From JAOARY01 sp045345765 (GTDB taxonomy: Bacteria > Bacillota > Clostridia > Peptostreptococcales > Peptostreptococcaceae): a stretch of 64,000 nucleotides of DNA. Both the position numbers and the translations under genes were made by a program. The stretch is taken from positions 2,108,001 through 2,172,000 of the forward strand of contig CP148265.1 of NCBI GenBank assembly GCA_045345765.1, read 5' to 3'. Under the pieces are notes generated by a model. That model made no database searches, had not been told where the DNA came from, and saw nothing but the letters and a program-made list of their open reading frames with translations. Shown in pieces: positions 26,331-35,861 of the stretch (its first letter is position 1; every line of letters begins with the position of its first letter).

Positions 26331-26339
26331 TGCTATAAT
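26331..26339 (+). promoter_or_regulatory. Extended -10 promoter element of the LysR gene
   Basis: TGCTATAAT is a perfect extended -10. No good -35 is seen at the right distance, as is usual for TGn promoters. Its start point would be near 26346, at the left edge of the inverted repeat. Confidence 0.55.
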
Positions 26340-26343
26340 AAAG

Positions 26344-26363
26344 CTATCATCATAAAATGATAG
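26344..26363. promoter_or_regulatory. Inverted repeat at the LysR translation start region
   Basis: CTATCAT-N6-ATGATAG. It covers the predicted transcription start and touches the AGGAGTG ribosome site of the LysR gene. It could be an autoregulation operator or an mRNA hairpin limiting translation. Confidence 0.45.
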
Positions 26364-26374
26364 GAGTGAATTAT

Positions 26375-27250
26375 TTGGATTTTAAACAATTAGAGACATT
26401 TGTTATGGTTGCAAAATTAAAGAGTTTTTCTAAGGCGGCTGATAAGCTTTTTTTGACACAACCGACAGTTAGTAACCATATTCAAAATTTAGAAAAAGAA
26501 TTAAAATCAATTTTGATAAATAGACAAAGTAAGTATATAACTCTTACTAATGCAGGGGATATTTTATTAAAATATGCGGTGGATATATTAAATAAAAGAG
26601 ATAATGCGCTATTTTCATTAAGCGAGATAAAGGGAAAAATTGAAGGTAGTTTAGAGATTTCAGCAAGTACTATTCCAGAAGAATATTATTTACCACGTGT
26701 AATAAAGGAATTTCAAAAAAAATATCCTCTTGTGAGCTATAATTTAAAGAAACTAAGCTCAAAAGAAGTTTTAGATCATATTTTAAATGGAGATGTTGAT
26801 TTTGGAATAGTTGGATTTAGGCAAAAGAATATATATTTAGATTATAAAAGTATAATGGAAGATGAAATTGTTTTGGTTTCCTTAAAAGATTCTAACTATT
26901 CGAGTATAATAGATGAAAGTAAATTGACAAAATTACCTCTTATAATGAGACAAAAAGGTTCTGGAACAAGAGAAATAGTTGAATCATATCTAGATGAGAA
27001 GAACTTAGATGTAGATAATTTAAATGTAATTGCATTTGTGGAAAATAATCAAACTATTAAAAAAATGGTAGCTTTAGGTTTAGGTGCAACATTCATTTCT
27101 AAAAGAGCTGTTGAAAAGGAGCTTAAAAATGGCGTATTTAAAGAAATTAGAGTTTTTGATTATAAAATGATGAGAAATTTCTATTTTGTATATCATAAAA
27201 ATAGAATATTATCACCACTTGCAGAAGAGTTTAAAAAATTTATATTGTAA
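26375..27250 (+). CDS. LysR-family regulator, selenium-metabolism-associated type
   Basis: 291 residues. The N-terminal winged helix (LDFKQLETFVMVAKLKSFSKAA then LFLTQPTVSNHIQNLEKE) and the opening of the effector domain (EGSLEISASTIPEEYYLPRVI) match, as I remember it, the LysR subfamily that accompanies selD, yedE and yedF in clostridia. The ligand domain runs ~90-290. The TTG at 26375 follows AGGAGTG by 6 nt; an ATG at 26357 lies before that site. A YedE/TusA/DUF3343 cassette is 15 kb downstream in the same orientation. The selenium link is from sequence resemblance, not proven here. Confidence 0.82.
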   Translation: MDFKQLETFVMVAKLKSFSKAADKLFLTQPTVSNHIQNLEKELKSILINRQSKYITLTNAGDILLKYAVDILNKRDNALFSLSEIKGKIEGSLEISASTIPEEYYLPRVIKEFQKKYPLVSYNLKKLSSKEVLDHILNGDVDFGIVGFRQKNIYLDYKSIMEDEIVLVSLKDSNYSSIIDESKLTKLPLIMRQKGSGTREIVESYLDEKNLDVDNLNVIAFVENNQTIKKMVALGLGATFISKRAVEKELKNGVFKEIRVFDYKMMRNFYFVYHKNRILSPLAEEFKKFIL

Positions 27251-27251
27251 G

Positions 27252-27282
27252 AAATTCCTTGATTTTAATCTTGGAATTTTTT
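27252..27282 (+). terminator. Terminator after the LysR gene
   Basis: AAATTCC (27252-27258) and GGAATTT (27273-27279) with a T-run; a short stem with a 14-nt loop. Confidence 0.55.
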
Positions 27283-27312
27283 ATGATTATTTTTTAATTT
27301 GGAGGGACTATT

Positions 27313-27822
27313 GTGAACAAGGATTATATAAATTTTTTGAAGAAAAAATTAAATACATATTATGATGTAGAGGAAGATTTGGAATTTCAAAATTTAAAAT
27401 TTGATTTATTTGCAAAATATAATCAAGTTAATTCTAAATATATAGGTTTAAAATCAATATCAGTATATGAATATAGAAATAATGAGTTTTTATATGTTAA
27501 AAATTCGAAAAATTTCGACATGGATGAATTTGATATAATTGTTGAAATGTTTAAAATGAATATAAATAATTTAATTGATAAGGACAATAACCATATGTCT
27601 TCTTTAATTTCTTTTATATTTCTTGTAGATGATATGGATGAGGATTTATTTAAATATATAAAAAAATTTAGTTATAGCAAATCTTTTGCTTTTGGTTTTA
27701 AGGGTTGGGTTGATTTTGGAGTATCTATAATAAATTTGAAAGATAAATATATAGTAAATAACAAAAAAACAAAAATTTATAGAGATTTATTTGATATTGA
27801 TAAGGAATATAGATTTGTATAA
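27313..27822 (+). CDS. Conserved-looking hypothetical protein
   Basis: 169 residues from a GTG with GGAGGG 8 nt upstream. Soluble alpha/beta composition, acidic and aromatic, no signal peptide, no motif I can name. Segments such as FLVDDMDEDLFKYIKKFSYS and AFGFKGWVDFGVSIINL suggest a compact folded domain. It sits alone between a LysR gene and cstA; no function can be inferred. Confidence 0.6.
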   Translation: MNKDYINFLKKKLNTYYDVEEDLEFQNLKFDLFAKYNQVNSKYIGLKSISVYEYRNNEFLYVKNSKNFDMDEFDIIVEMFKMNINNLIDKDNNHMSSLISFIFLVDDMDEDLFKYIKKFSYSKSFAFGFKGWVDFGVSIINLKDKYIVNNKKTKIYRDLFDIDKEYRFV

Positions 27823-27878
27823 AAGCATGTATATAATATTTTTATTATATAGATAAAAAATATAAAAGGGGTGATTTT

Positions 27879-29483
27879 ATGAGTGCTATGACACTTATAC
27901 TTTCGAGTTCTGTTATTTTCATTATTGCTTATTTTACTTATGGTTCATGGCTTTCAAAAACATGGGGGGTAGATGTAAATAAAAAAACGCCAGCACATGT
28001 TTTGAATGATGGAGTGGATTATGTTCCTGCAAAAGCACCAGTTCTTTTGGGACATCATTTTGCATCTATAGCTGGTGCAGGTCCAATTGTAGGACCAATA
28101 GCAGCATCTATATTTGGATGGGTTCCAGTTATGATTTGGATTATAATCGGAGGTATTTTCTTTGGTGGCGTACAAGATTTTGGTTCTTTATTTGCATCAT
28201 TAAGACATGGGGGAAAATCAATCGGTGAAGTTATAGAAGTTAATATGGGTAGTACTGGAAAAAAATTATTTTCTAGTTTTGCATGGTTAACTTTACTTTT
28301 GGTTATAGCTGCATTTGTAAATATTGTAGCTAATACTTTTGTAAGTGTTCCTCAAGCAGCATCTGCATCTATGTTTTTTATAGTACTTGCTGTTTTATTT
28401 GGTTATTTTGTATATAGAAGAGGAGCACCGCTTGGAATTTCAACTATAATCGGTGTAACATTGTTATTTTTATGTATAGTTCTTGGAAATATGTTTCCAC
28501 TTGTTTTAAGTAAGAATGTATGGATTGCAATATTACTTTTATATATATTAATAGCTTCAGTAACTCCAGTTTGGATATTACTACAACCAAGAGATTATTT
28601 AAATTCCTTTTTACTATATGCGATGATTATTGGTGCAGTTTTAGGTCTTGTTATTTCTAGACCTAAGATGATATTACCACCTGTAACTAGTTCAGTTGTA
28701 AATGGAACCCCATTATTCCCTATGCTTTTTGTAATGGTTGCATGTGGTGCAATATCTGGTTTCCATTCACTTGTAGGTTCAGGAACTTCATCAAAACAAT
28801 TAGATAGTGAAAAGGATGCAAAATTAGTAGGTTATGGTGGAATGCTTATAGAATGTGTTCTTGCAGTTATAGCAATTATAACAGCTGGATATATTGGTGT
28901 TGATAAATTCAAAGAACTTGCAGCAGCAGGAGGGCCTGTAAATGTATTTTCTGATGGGATAGGTCACTTTATGACAAGTTTTAATATTCCGTTTACAGTA
29001 GGTAAATCTTTTGTTGCTTTATCAATTTCTGCATTTGCACTTACAAGTTTAGATACTGGAACAAGACTTGGTCGTTTTATATTCCAAGAATTTTTCCAAA
29101 CTGAAAAAGCCTTGGAAGAGGGGAGAGAAAATATATTAGCTAATAGATATGTAGCAACAATAATAACTGTATTTTTAGGTGGATGGTTAGCTATGGGTAG
29201 TTGGACTGCTATTTGGCCAGTTTTTGGTTCTGCAAATCAGTTATTAGCAGCACTTGCACTTATGGCTATTGGTGTATGGCTTAAAAATTCAAATAAAAAT
29301 TATAAAATGTTTATAATTCCTATGATTTTTATGTTTACAGTAACTATATTTGCACTTGGAATTCTTATAAAACAAAATTTTGTAGCACAAAAATATATAT
29401 TAGTAGTATTTCCTGTATTTTTATTATTATTATCTTTTATTTTAGCATACCAAGCTATAAAAAAATTTACTAGTAAAGCTTAA
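27879..29483 (+). CDS. cstA: CstA-family transporter (carbon starvation protein A)
   Basis: 534 residues with ~14 hydrophobic segments. The signatures HHFASIAGAGPIVGPI and GCHSLVGSGTSSKQ-like GFHSLVGSGTSSKQ are typical of the CstA family, inner-membrane carriers of peptides or pyruvate. It is the short clostridial form. AAGGGGTG precedes the ATG. With the OPT carrier and PepV in this window it fits a peptide-using organism. No regulator of the BtsSR/LytTR type is adjacent. Confidence 0.93.
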   Translation: MSAMTLILSSSVIFIIAYFTYGSWLSKTWGVDVNKKTPAHVLNDGVDYVPAKAPVLLGHHFASIAGAGPIVGPIAASIFGWVPVMIWIIIGGIFFGGVQDFGSLFASLRHGGKSIGEVIEVNMGSTGKKLFSSFAWLTLLLVIAAFVNIVANTFVSVPQAASASMFFIVLAVLFGYFVYRRGAPLGISTIIGVTLLFLCIVLGNMFPLVLSKNVWIAILLLYILIASVTPVWILLQPRDYLNSFLLYAMIIGAVLGLVISRPKMILPPVTSSVVNGTPLFPMLFVMVACGAISGFHSLVGSGTSSKQLDSEKDAKLVGYGGMLIECVLAVIAIITAGYIGVDKFKELAAAGGPVNVFSDGIGHFMTSFNIPFTVGKSFVALSISAFALTSLDTGTRLGRFIFQEFFQTEKALEEGRENILANRYVATIITVFLGGWLAMGSWTAIWPVFGSANQLLAALALMAIGVWLKNSNKNYKMFIIPMIFMFTVTIFALGILIKQNFVAQKYILVVFPVFLLLLSFILAYQAIKKFTSKA

Positions 29484-29497
29484 AAGGAGTTGATTTT

Positions 29498-29974
29498 ATG
29501 GGGTTATATGATGGTTCAAAACTTATAAATATGATTGCTATTAATGAATCGAAAATAGGAAAATTATATGAAAATTTAGCCAATGATGTTATTCATGAAA
29601 AATCTAAAAATCTATTTAATAAATTAGCTAAAGATGAATATAGACATGAAAAAATTTATAAAAAGCTACTAGAGAATTTGGGTGAAAATAAGAATATTGA
29701 GTTGGATGATGATGAAATTGAATATGTTGAAGCTTTAATCCAAACAAATGTATTAAATGATAAAAATTTAAATACTAAATATACAAAAGAAGAGGCTATA
29801 ATGCTGGCAGAACAAGTTGAACGAGATGGAATCATTTTGATAAGTCAGCTAATAGATATGTATGATCAAAGAGATTTAAAAGAAATAAAAACTATATTAA
29901 AAGAAGAAAAGAAACATTTAAAATATGTTCTTGATGTAAAATTTAATTCAAATGTGTCTTTACTAGGTTTATAA
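29498..29974 (+). CDS. Ferritin-like/rubrerythrin-family di-iron protein
   Basis: 158 residues, four-helix pattern. Ligand-type residues repeat in the expected spacing: INESKIGKLYENLA, DEYRHEKIYKKLL, LAEQVERDGIILI and EEKKHLKYVLD (ExxH pairs). There is no C-terminal rubredoxin domain. It may handle peroxide or iron, but proteins of this short type are poorly characterised. It begins 14 nt after cstA with AAGGAG, so the two are co-transcribed. Confidence 0.78.
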   Translation: MGLYDGSKLINMIAINESKIGKLYENLANDVIHEKSKNLFNKLAKDEYRHEKIYKKLLENLGENKNIELDDDEIEYVEALIQTNVLNDKNLNTKYTKEEAIMLAEQVERDGIILISQLIDMYDQRDLKEIKTILKEEKKHLKYVLDVKFNSNVSLLGL

Positions 29975-29984
29975 AAAATATATA

Positions 29985-30068
29985 TAAAAGATATTTTGAA
30001 ATTAATTTTTAGGTAAATAAATATATTTGTCTAGAAGTATTAAAATTTTGAAATATCTTTTATTTTTT
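29985..30068 (+). terminator. Long-loop inverted repeat, probable terminator after the ferritin-like gene
   Basis: TAAAAGATATTTT (29985-29997) pairs with AAATATCTTTTA (30051-30062), followed by a T-rich run. The ~53-nt loop is long for a terminator, so it could also be a structured RNA. Confidence 0.45.
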
Positions 30069-30175
30069 TGTTATTTTTATATTATAATCTTTAAATATTT
30101 TTATTATGATGATATAATATTAACTATGTTGAAATGATTATAAAAATAGAATAATTATATTTAGGAGGCATTAAA

Positions 30176-31378
30176 ATGGTAAATACGGTTGCGATAAATG
30201 AAAAAGTACATTGGATAGGTGTAAACGATAGAGAAACATATTTATTTGAAAATTTATGGCCTTTAGATAAGGGTGTATCTTATAATTCATATCTTATAAA
30301 TGATGATAAAGTAGCTATAGTAGATACAGTTAAAAATAGCAAAATGGATGCTTATTTAGAAAAAATAGAAAGCATAATAGGTGATAAACAAGTTGATTAT
30401 ATGATAATAAATCATATGGAGCCAGATCATTCAGGTGCTATAAAAGCAGTAAAATCAAGATATCCAGATGTTAAAATCGTTGGAAATGCTAAGACTTTTA
30501 CTTTCTTAGAGAATTTCTATGGAAAAATGGATAATTACCATATAATAAAGGATGGAGATTTATTAGATTTAGGAGAACATAAACTTAGATTTTATTTAAC
30601 TCCAATGGTTCATTGGCCAGAAACTATGATGACTTATGATGAAACTTCAAAGATTTTATTTTCAGCAGATGCATTTGGTGGTTTTGGAACTTTAGATGGT
30701 GGAGTTTTTGATGATGAAGTTAATTTAGAATTTTATATGGATGAAATAAGAAGATATTATTCTAATATAGTTGGAAAATTTGGTCCTATGGTTCAAAAGG
30801 CACTTAAAAAACTTACAGACTTAAATTTAGAATTCAAGGTAATAGCACCAACGCATGGTCCTGTTTGGAGAACAAATCCGAATTGTATAATTGAACATTA
30901 TGATAGATGGTCAAAGGCAGAAACTGAAGAAGGTGTAGTAATAGTTTATGGTTCAATGTATGGAAATACACAAAAAATGGCTGATTTTATAGCTAGAAAA
31001 TTATCAGAAGAAGGAATTAAAAATATAAGAATATATGATGCTTCAAAAACTCATGTATCTTATATAATAAGTGATATATGGAGATTTAAAGGTGTAATTC
31101 TTGGTTCTTGTGCTTATAATACAAAATTATTCCCTTCTATGGAAACGGTTATATCTAAAATAGAAAATTCTCAACTTAAAGATAGATATTTAGGTGTATT
31201 TGGTACATCTTCTTGGAGTGGTGGTGGAGTTTCTAACTTAGATAAGTTCCAAGAAAGAATTAATTGGGAAAAGATAGGAGACTCTATAGAAGCAAAATCT
31301 TCACCAAAAGCAGAGCAATTTGACAAATGTGAACAAATGGCTAAGGAAATGGCAAAAAAACTTATATCAGAAAGATAA
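30176..31378 (+). CDS. fprA: A-type flavoprotein FprA (oxygen/nitric oxide reductase)
   Basis: 400 residues. The metallo-beta-lactamase-like part has the di-iron ligands His80, Glu82, Asp84 and His85 (NHMEPDHSG), His in MVHWPETM, Asp in FSADAFGGFG and His in APTHGPVW. The flavodoxin part begins IVYGSMYGNTQKMADFIA. It reduces O2 to water or NO to N2O with electrons from rubredoxin. Terminators isolate it as a single gene with GGAGG before its ATG. There is no fused rubredoxin or NADH oxidase domain. Confidence 0.95.
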   Translation: MVNTVAINEKVHWIGVNDRETYLFENLWPLDKGVSYNSYLINDDKVAIVDTVKNSKMDAYLEKIESIIGDKQVDYMIINHMEPDHSGAIKAVKSRYPDVKIVGNAKTFTFLENFYGKMDNYHIIKDGDLLDLGEHKLRFYLTPMVHWPETMMTYDETSKILFSADAFGGFGTLDGGVFDDEVNLEFYMDEIRRYYSNIVGKFGPMVQKALKKLTDLNLEFKVIAPTHGPVWRTNPNCIIEHYDRWSKAETEEGVVIVYGSMYGNTQKMADFIARKLSEEGIKNIRIYDASKTHVSYIISDIWRFKGVILGSCAYNTKLFPSMETVISKIENSQLKDRYLGVFGTSSWSGGGVSNLDKFQERINWEKIGDSIEAKSSPKAEQFDKCEQMAKEMAKKLISER

Positions 31379-31395
31379 ATAAAGACAAGAAATAT

Positions 31396-31430
31396 AAAAG
31401 GTTGATTCTAATTTTGAATCAACCTTTTTA
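31396..31430. terminator. Bidirectional terminator between fprA and motB
   Basis: AAAAGGTTGATTC (31396-31408) and GAATCAACCTTTT (31416-31428), with A's and T's on the two flanks. Confidence 0.88.
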
Positions 31431-31453
31431 ATATAGTAGTCTAAAGTATTTCT

Positions 31454-32173
31454 TTATTTATTTAAAATAACTATTTCGATTCTTCTATTTTTAGCTCTAC
31501 CTTCTTTGGTAGAATTATTTGAAATTGGAGATGTAGAACCATAACCACTTACTGAAAATCTAGAGCTATCAATATTTAATTCTTTAGATAAAAAGTTAAC
31601 AACATTTATGGCTCTAGCACTAGATAATTCCCAATTTGAAGAATATTTTAAGCTATTTATAGGGACATTATCAGTATGTCCTTCGACTAATATTTTATTA
31701 TTAATCTTATTAAGATCTTTTCCGATTTCTTTTAATATTTCAAGTCCAAAATCAGAAATATTTGCGCTTGCTGATGTGAAAAGCACATTATCTTTAAATC
31801 GTATAAGAAGACCTTTTTCAGTCTCTTTAAGTTCTATATTATCAAGCATATTTTTTTCTTTTAATTTTTTTATAAAATCTTTATTTGAAGTTTTTAAGTC
31901 TTCTTCTATATCTTTTATATCAAACAATACTGATGATAATTTTTCATTATCTTGTTTTAATTCTTGATTTTCTTTTTGTAAAGATTCTACTTTTGTAGAA
32001 AGAGAATCTTTAACTTCAGATAATATAGAAACCTGACCTTCTGAATAATAAAAGAAAAGTATGAAAAAACAAAGTATAATAGTAATCATATCACTATATG
32101 TGATAAGCCAGCTATCAATGCCTTCGATTTCTATTTCGTTGTCATCATGAAAAATATTATTGGATTTCTTCAT
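31454..32173 (-). CDS. motB: Flagellar stator protein MotB
   Basis: 239 residues. One membrane helix carries the proton- or sodium-path aspartate Asp28 in WLITYSDMITIILCFF. A charged coiled coil (~50-110) and an OmpA-type peptidoglycan-binding domain (ILVEGHTDNVPINS, SSARAINVVNFL, GRAKNRRIEI) follow. It anchors the stator ring of the flagellar motor. The start lies inside motA (17-base overlap). No other flagellar gene is in the window, so this may be a second stator pair. Confidence 0.93.
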   Translation of the reverse strand: MKKSNNIFHDDNEIEIEGIDSWLITYSDMITIILCFFILFFYYSEGQVSILSEVKDSLSTKVESLQKENQELKQDNEKLSSVLFDIKDIEEDLKTSNKDFIKKLKEKNMLDNIELKETEKGLLIRFKDNVLFTSASANISDFGLEILKEIGKDLNKINNKILVEGHTDNVPINSLKYSSNWELSSARAINVVNFLSKELNIDSSRFSVSGYGSTSPISNNSTKEGRAKNRRIEIVILNK

Positions 32174-32984
32174 AGTAATTTTCTACCTTTTCTTCAATTC
32201 TAAAAATAGGCTCATTTGGATATTCTAATCTATTTGATTCTTCTAACATTACATTCATTTTATCAAAGACATTTCTAGGGGAATCATTTTTAGATAGTAA
32301 TAAAATACCTTCTTTTATTATTCTGTATCGTAACATATTCTTATCAATATAATTTTTAATTCTATTCATAAGTGGAACTGCTAAGAAATTTGCAAGCATA
32401 CTTCCGTATAATGTACTTACTAGTGCAGATGCCATAGAATCCATAATAAGAGCAGGGTTAGTTAAATCAGATAATAAAGATATAAGACCGACTAATGTAC
32501 CTATAAGACCAAATGCAGGAGAAACATGTGCAATTAATTTCATTACATTGTAAGGAATATATAAATTTATTTTTCTGGATTCTATATCTGAATCTATTAT
32601 GCTTATTATGTCTTCCTCTGTTTTAGAATCAGCAATCATAGAAAGTGCATTTTTCATAAATATATCATTTTCTTCTTCCATTTCATTTTGTACAGATAAG
32701 TTTCCACTTTTTTTTATTTTTATAGAAAGATTATAAATTTTATAAATATCTTTATAATAGTCAATTTCATATTTAAAAGATTTTTTGATTGTTCTTATTG
32801 TATAAATTAAATTTTCAAAAGAGAAACTGATTATAATAGAGATTATAATTCCGGCAACTATTATTTCAAATGCTTTAAGATTAAAAAGAGATCTTAAACT
32901 TATTGAATCTACAAGCGAATGTATCATTAACCCTAAAGTTAATATAACTATAAAAATTTTAAATGGTTTTTTTTCAAACTCCAT
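32157..32984 (-). CDS. motA: Flagellar stator protein MotA
   Basis: 275 residues with four hydrophobic segments (~10-30, ~35-55, ~155-175, ~185-210). The family signature SPAFGLIGTLVGLISLLSDL and LVSTLYGSMLANFLAVPLMN are clear. It forms the MotA5B2 ion-driven stator with MotB. GGAGGTAA precedes the ATG. Confidence 0.94.
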   Translation of the reverse strand: MEFEKKPFKIFIVILTLGLMIHSLVDSISLRSLFNLKAFEIIVAGIIISIIISFSFENLIYTIRTIKKSFKYEIDYYKDIYKIYNLSIKIKKSGNLSVQNEMEEENDIFMKNALSMIADSKTEEDIISIIDSDIESRKINLYIPYNVMKLIAHVSPAFGLIGTLVGLISLLSDLTNPALIMDSMASALVSTLYGSMLANFLAVPLMNRIKNYIDKNMLRYRIIKEGILLLSKNDSPRNVFDKMNVMLEESNRLEYPNEPIFRIEEKVENYYEEIQ

Positions 32985-32999
32985 AATTTACCTCCTGAT

Positions 33000-33386
33000 T
33001 TTTTTAAAAGGTTATAAATTTATTTGCTAATTTAAAACCTAAAAGAATTTTATCATAAAAACTTTGCTATTAGAATAATTCTCTAAAAAATAATAAATAT
33101 TAGGTACAAAGTTTTATTAATATATATATATAAATGAATAAATTATACTAATAAAAAAACTATTATATATAAATATTAATAATGTATTTATGAGATTTTA
33201 TACCCACAAAAATATTTTTAGAGTATAGATTATAAAATTAGGGTATAAAATTTAGTGGATTTATTTTATATATTTGATATGATAGAAATTTTTTTTACAA
33301 AAATATATTATATAAAAGTTCGAAAAGAATATTTCAAATATTTCGAATATATAAGATGAATCAAAAAATAAAATGGGAGGCTTAAA
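33000..33386. other. Intergenic region between motA and the OPT transporter gene
   Basis: About 390 very AT-rich bases between divergent genes, with no credible ORF. A CodY-box-like sequence (33077-33091, three mismatches to AATTTTCWGAAAATT) and the partly symmetric TTCGAA...TTCGAA element (~33319-33347) lie here. In this base composition either could arise by chance. Confidence 0.4.
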
Positions 33387-35351
33387 ATGTCAGAAAAACA
33401 AAAAATCGGTCTTAAGGAATCTGCATATAGACCAAAACCAAATGAAAAGTATATACCGTTTATTCCTGCTAATAAGGTAATGCCTGAATTTACGGGAACA
33501 TCAATTATTGTAGGTATTCTTTTAGCAATTGTATTTGGTGCTGCAAATGCGTACTTAGGACTTAGAGTAGGAATGACGATAAGTGCTTCAATTCCTGCGG
33601 CAGTTATATCTATGGGTATAATAAGAGGAATACTTAAAAAAGAATCAATCCTTGAAAATAATATGGTACAAACAATTGGTTCTGCTGGAGAATCTCTTGC
33701 AGCTGGTGCTATATTTACATTACCAGCGTTATTTATATGGTCAAAGGAACTTGGTCTTGGAGATCCAAGTTTTTTAAGAATAATGACAATATCTTTAATT
33801 GGTGGGGTTTTAGGTGTTTTATTAATGGTTCCATTAAGAAAAGCGCTTATAGTAAATGAGCATGGAGTACTTCCTTATCCAGAGGGAACTGCATGTGCAG
33901 AAGTTTTAGTTGCTGGAGAAGTTGGTGGTTCAAAAGCATCTACTGTATTTTATGGACTTTTTATAGGATCTGTGTATAAATTTATAGCAGATGGTCTTAA
34001 AATTTTTCCTAGTGAAATAGAATGGGAAATAAAAGGTTATGAAGGTGCTGCGGTTGGTGGAGATGTACTACCAGCTTTGCTTGGGGTAGGTTTTATAATT
34101 GGACCTAAAATTTCAGCTTATATGCTTTCTGGTGCAATAGTTGGCTGGATTGCTATAATTCCTATGATAATATCATTTGGCCATATGATGGATGGACCTT
34201 TATATCCAGCTTCTGTACCTATTTTGGAACTTGGATATTGGGGTGTTTGGGATAATTATATTAGATATGTAGGTGCTGGAGCGGTTGCATTTGGAGGTAT
34301 AATAAGCCTTATAAAATCATTGCCACTTATAATAACTACTTTTAAAGCTGCACTTTCTGGTTTTAAAGCTAGCTTACAAACTAAAGAAGAAAGAACAGAT
34401 ATTGATATGCCAATGAAATATGTTGTTTTAGGGATATTAGTATTAGTAATTATAATGATGTTTACACCTTTAGTTCCGGTTGGAATAGGTGGAGCACTTT
34501 TGATTGCCATATTCGGATTTTTCTTTGCAACAGTTTCTTCAAGACTTGTTGGTTTAGTTGGGAGTTCATCAAATCCTGTTTCAGGAATGACAATAGCGAC
34601 TCTTTTGATAACTGCCATTATATTTAAAGCAATGGGAATAGAGGGACCAAAAGGAATGATAGCAACACTTTCAGTTGGTGCAGTTATATGTATAGTTGCA
34701 GCTATGGCTGGGGATACTTCTCAAGATTTGAAAACAGGATTTTTGGTAGGTGCAACACCAAAGAAACAACAAATAGGAGAACTTATAGGAGCAGTTGCAT
34801 CAGCACTTGTTATAGGTTGGGTTTTAGTATTATTAAATAATGCATGGGGATTTGGTTCTAAAGAACTTCCTGCACCTCAAGCAACTTTAATGAAGCTTGT
34901 AATAGAAGGTGTTATGAATGGTAATTTACCTTGGGCATTTGTATTCACTGGTGCGGGAATTGGTCTTGCAGTAGAATTACTAGGAATACCAGTACTTCCT
35001 TTTGCAGTTGGATTATATCTTCCTATACATTTAAGTACACCAATAATGGTAGGTGGGATTGTTAGAGGTTTAATAGATAAAAAATTAGATAAAGAAAAGA
35101 AAGAAAGCATAAAAGAAAAATTAAAAGAAAAAATAGAAGGTGGAATACTTTATTCTTCAGGTCTTATAGCTGGAGAAGGTTTAATTGGGATATTATTAGC
35201 TGTGTTTGCTATAATACCACTTTCAAATGGAAGCAGTATAGCTGATATTATAAATTTATCTGCATTTTCAATTGGAAAATATGGAGCTTTATTAGCATTT
35301 ATATTATTAACATATAGTTTGCTTAGAGTTTCTTTACTAAAAAAAGACTAA
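33387..35351 (+). CDS. OPT-family oligopeptide transporter
   Basis: 654 residues, ~15 hydrophobic segments. Family signatures include NAYLGLRVGMTISASIPAAV, PYPEGTACAEVL, GSSSNPVSGMTIATLL and AGDTSQDLKTG. It is a proton-coupled inner-membrane carrier, likely for small peptides. GGGAGG precedes the ATG. PepV, an intracellular dipeptidase, is three genes downstream, a consistent uptake-and-cleavage set. Some members of this family carry metal chelates instead. Confidence 0.92.
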   Translation: MSEKQKIGLKESAYRPKPNEKYIPFIPANKVMPEFTGTSIIVGILLAIVFGAANAYLGLRVGMTISASIPAAVISMGIIRGILKKESILENNMVQTIGSAGESLAAGAIFTLPALFIWSKELGLGDPSFLRIMTISLIGGVLGVLLMVPLRKALIVNEHGVLPYPEGTACAEVLVAGEVGGSKASTVFYGLFIGSVYKFIADGLKIFPSEIEWEIKGYEGAAVGGDVLPALLGVGFIIGPKISAYMLSGAIVGWIAIIPMIISFGHMMDGPLYPASVPILELGYWGVWDNYIRYVGAGAVAFGGIISLIKSLPLIITTFKAALSGFKASLQTKEERTDIDMPMKYVVLGILVLVIIMMFTPLVPVGIGGALLIAIFGFFFATVSSRLVGLVGSSSNPVSGMTIATLLITAIIFKAMGIEGPKGMIATLSVGAVICIVAAMAGDTSQDLKTGFLVGATPKKQQIGELIGAVASALVIGWVLVLLNNAWGFGSKELPAPQATLMKLVIEGVMNGNLPWAFVFTGAGIGLAVELLGIPVLPFAVGLYLPIHLSTPIMVGGIVRGLIDKKLDKEKKESIKEKLKEKIEGGILYSSGLIAGEGLIGILLAVFAIIPLSNGSSIADIINLSAFSIGKYGALLAFILLTYSLLRVSLLKKD

Positions 35352-35359
35352 TTTAAATG

Positions 35360-35450
35360 AATAGGCTGTTGCATTAAGTTGTACAAAATATAGTGATTTT
35401 TATTAAAAAATTAATATATTTTGATGTGTATACTTATTGCAATAGCTATT
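35360..35450 (+). repeat. Imperfect long hairpin between the OPT gene and the PqqD-like gene
   Basis: GGCTGTTGCATTAAGT (35364-35379) is matched by ACTTATTGCAATAGC (35432-35446) with one bulge and one mismatch. It nearly fills the spacer. It could be a weak terminator, a processing site or a leader structure for the next gene. Confidence 0.4.
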
Positions 35451-35467
35451 TGTTTTAGGAGGATAAT

Positions 35468-35794
35468 ATGGATAAAAATTACTTGGAATATATACCGAGA
35501 TTGAATTCTAGAATAAATTTTGAAGAAAAAGATGGAAAATTAATAGTGATAATACCAAAGGAAAAATTACATGAAAAAATAATTTCTAAGTTTTTAAAAA
35601 GTAGTTTAAATTATAAATTGCATTTAGATGATATGGGTTCTTTTGTGCTTAGAAATATAGATGGAGATAAAAATATTTATGAGATAGGTGAAGCAGTAAA
35701 GTTAAAATTTCAAAAAAAAGCAGAACCTCTTTATGAAAGATTAATAAATTATATTGAAATACTTAGAAAAAATAAGATAATAGAAATTAGTTAA
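35468..35794 (+). CDS. PqqD-family protein
   Basis: 108 residues. LHLDDMGSFVLRNIDGDKNIYEIGEAV is split here as YKLHLDDMGSFV and RNIDGDKNIYEIGEAV, the core of the PqqD (RiPP recognition element) family. Such domains bind leader peptides for radical-SAM or other RiPP enzymes, but free-standing PqqD-like proteins also occur in clostridia without any peptide cluster. No precursor peptide or radical-SAM maturase is nearby. AGGAGG lies just before the ATG. Confidence 0.8.
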   Translation: MDKNYLEYIPRLNSRINFEEKDGKLIVIIPKEKLHEKIISKFLKSSLNYKLHLDDMGSFVLRNIDGDKNIYEIGEAVKLKFQKKAEPLYERLINYIEILRKNKIIEIS

Positions 35795-35861
35795 TACAAA
35801 ACTTATTATAATGATAAAACTTATTATAATAAAGAAGAGATGTTATAAAAGGAGGAATAAG

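Noticed and set aside
31608..31967. Plus-strand 119-codon ORF antisense to motB
   Set aside because: It mirrors the motB coding frame and has no ribosome site or recognisable domain.
34256..34618. Minus-strand ORF inside the OPT gene
   Set aside because: Antisense to conserved membrane segments; Pro/Thr/Ile composition typical of the reverse frame of Gly/Val-rich membrane proteins.
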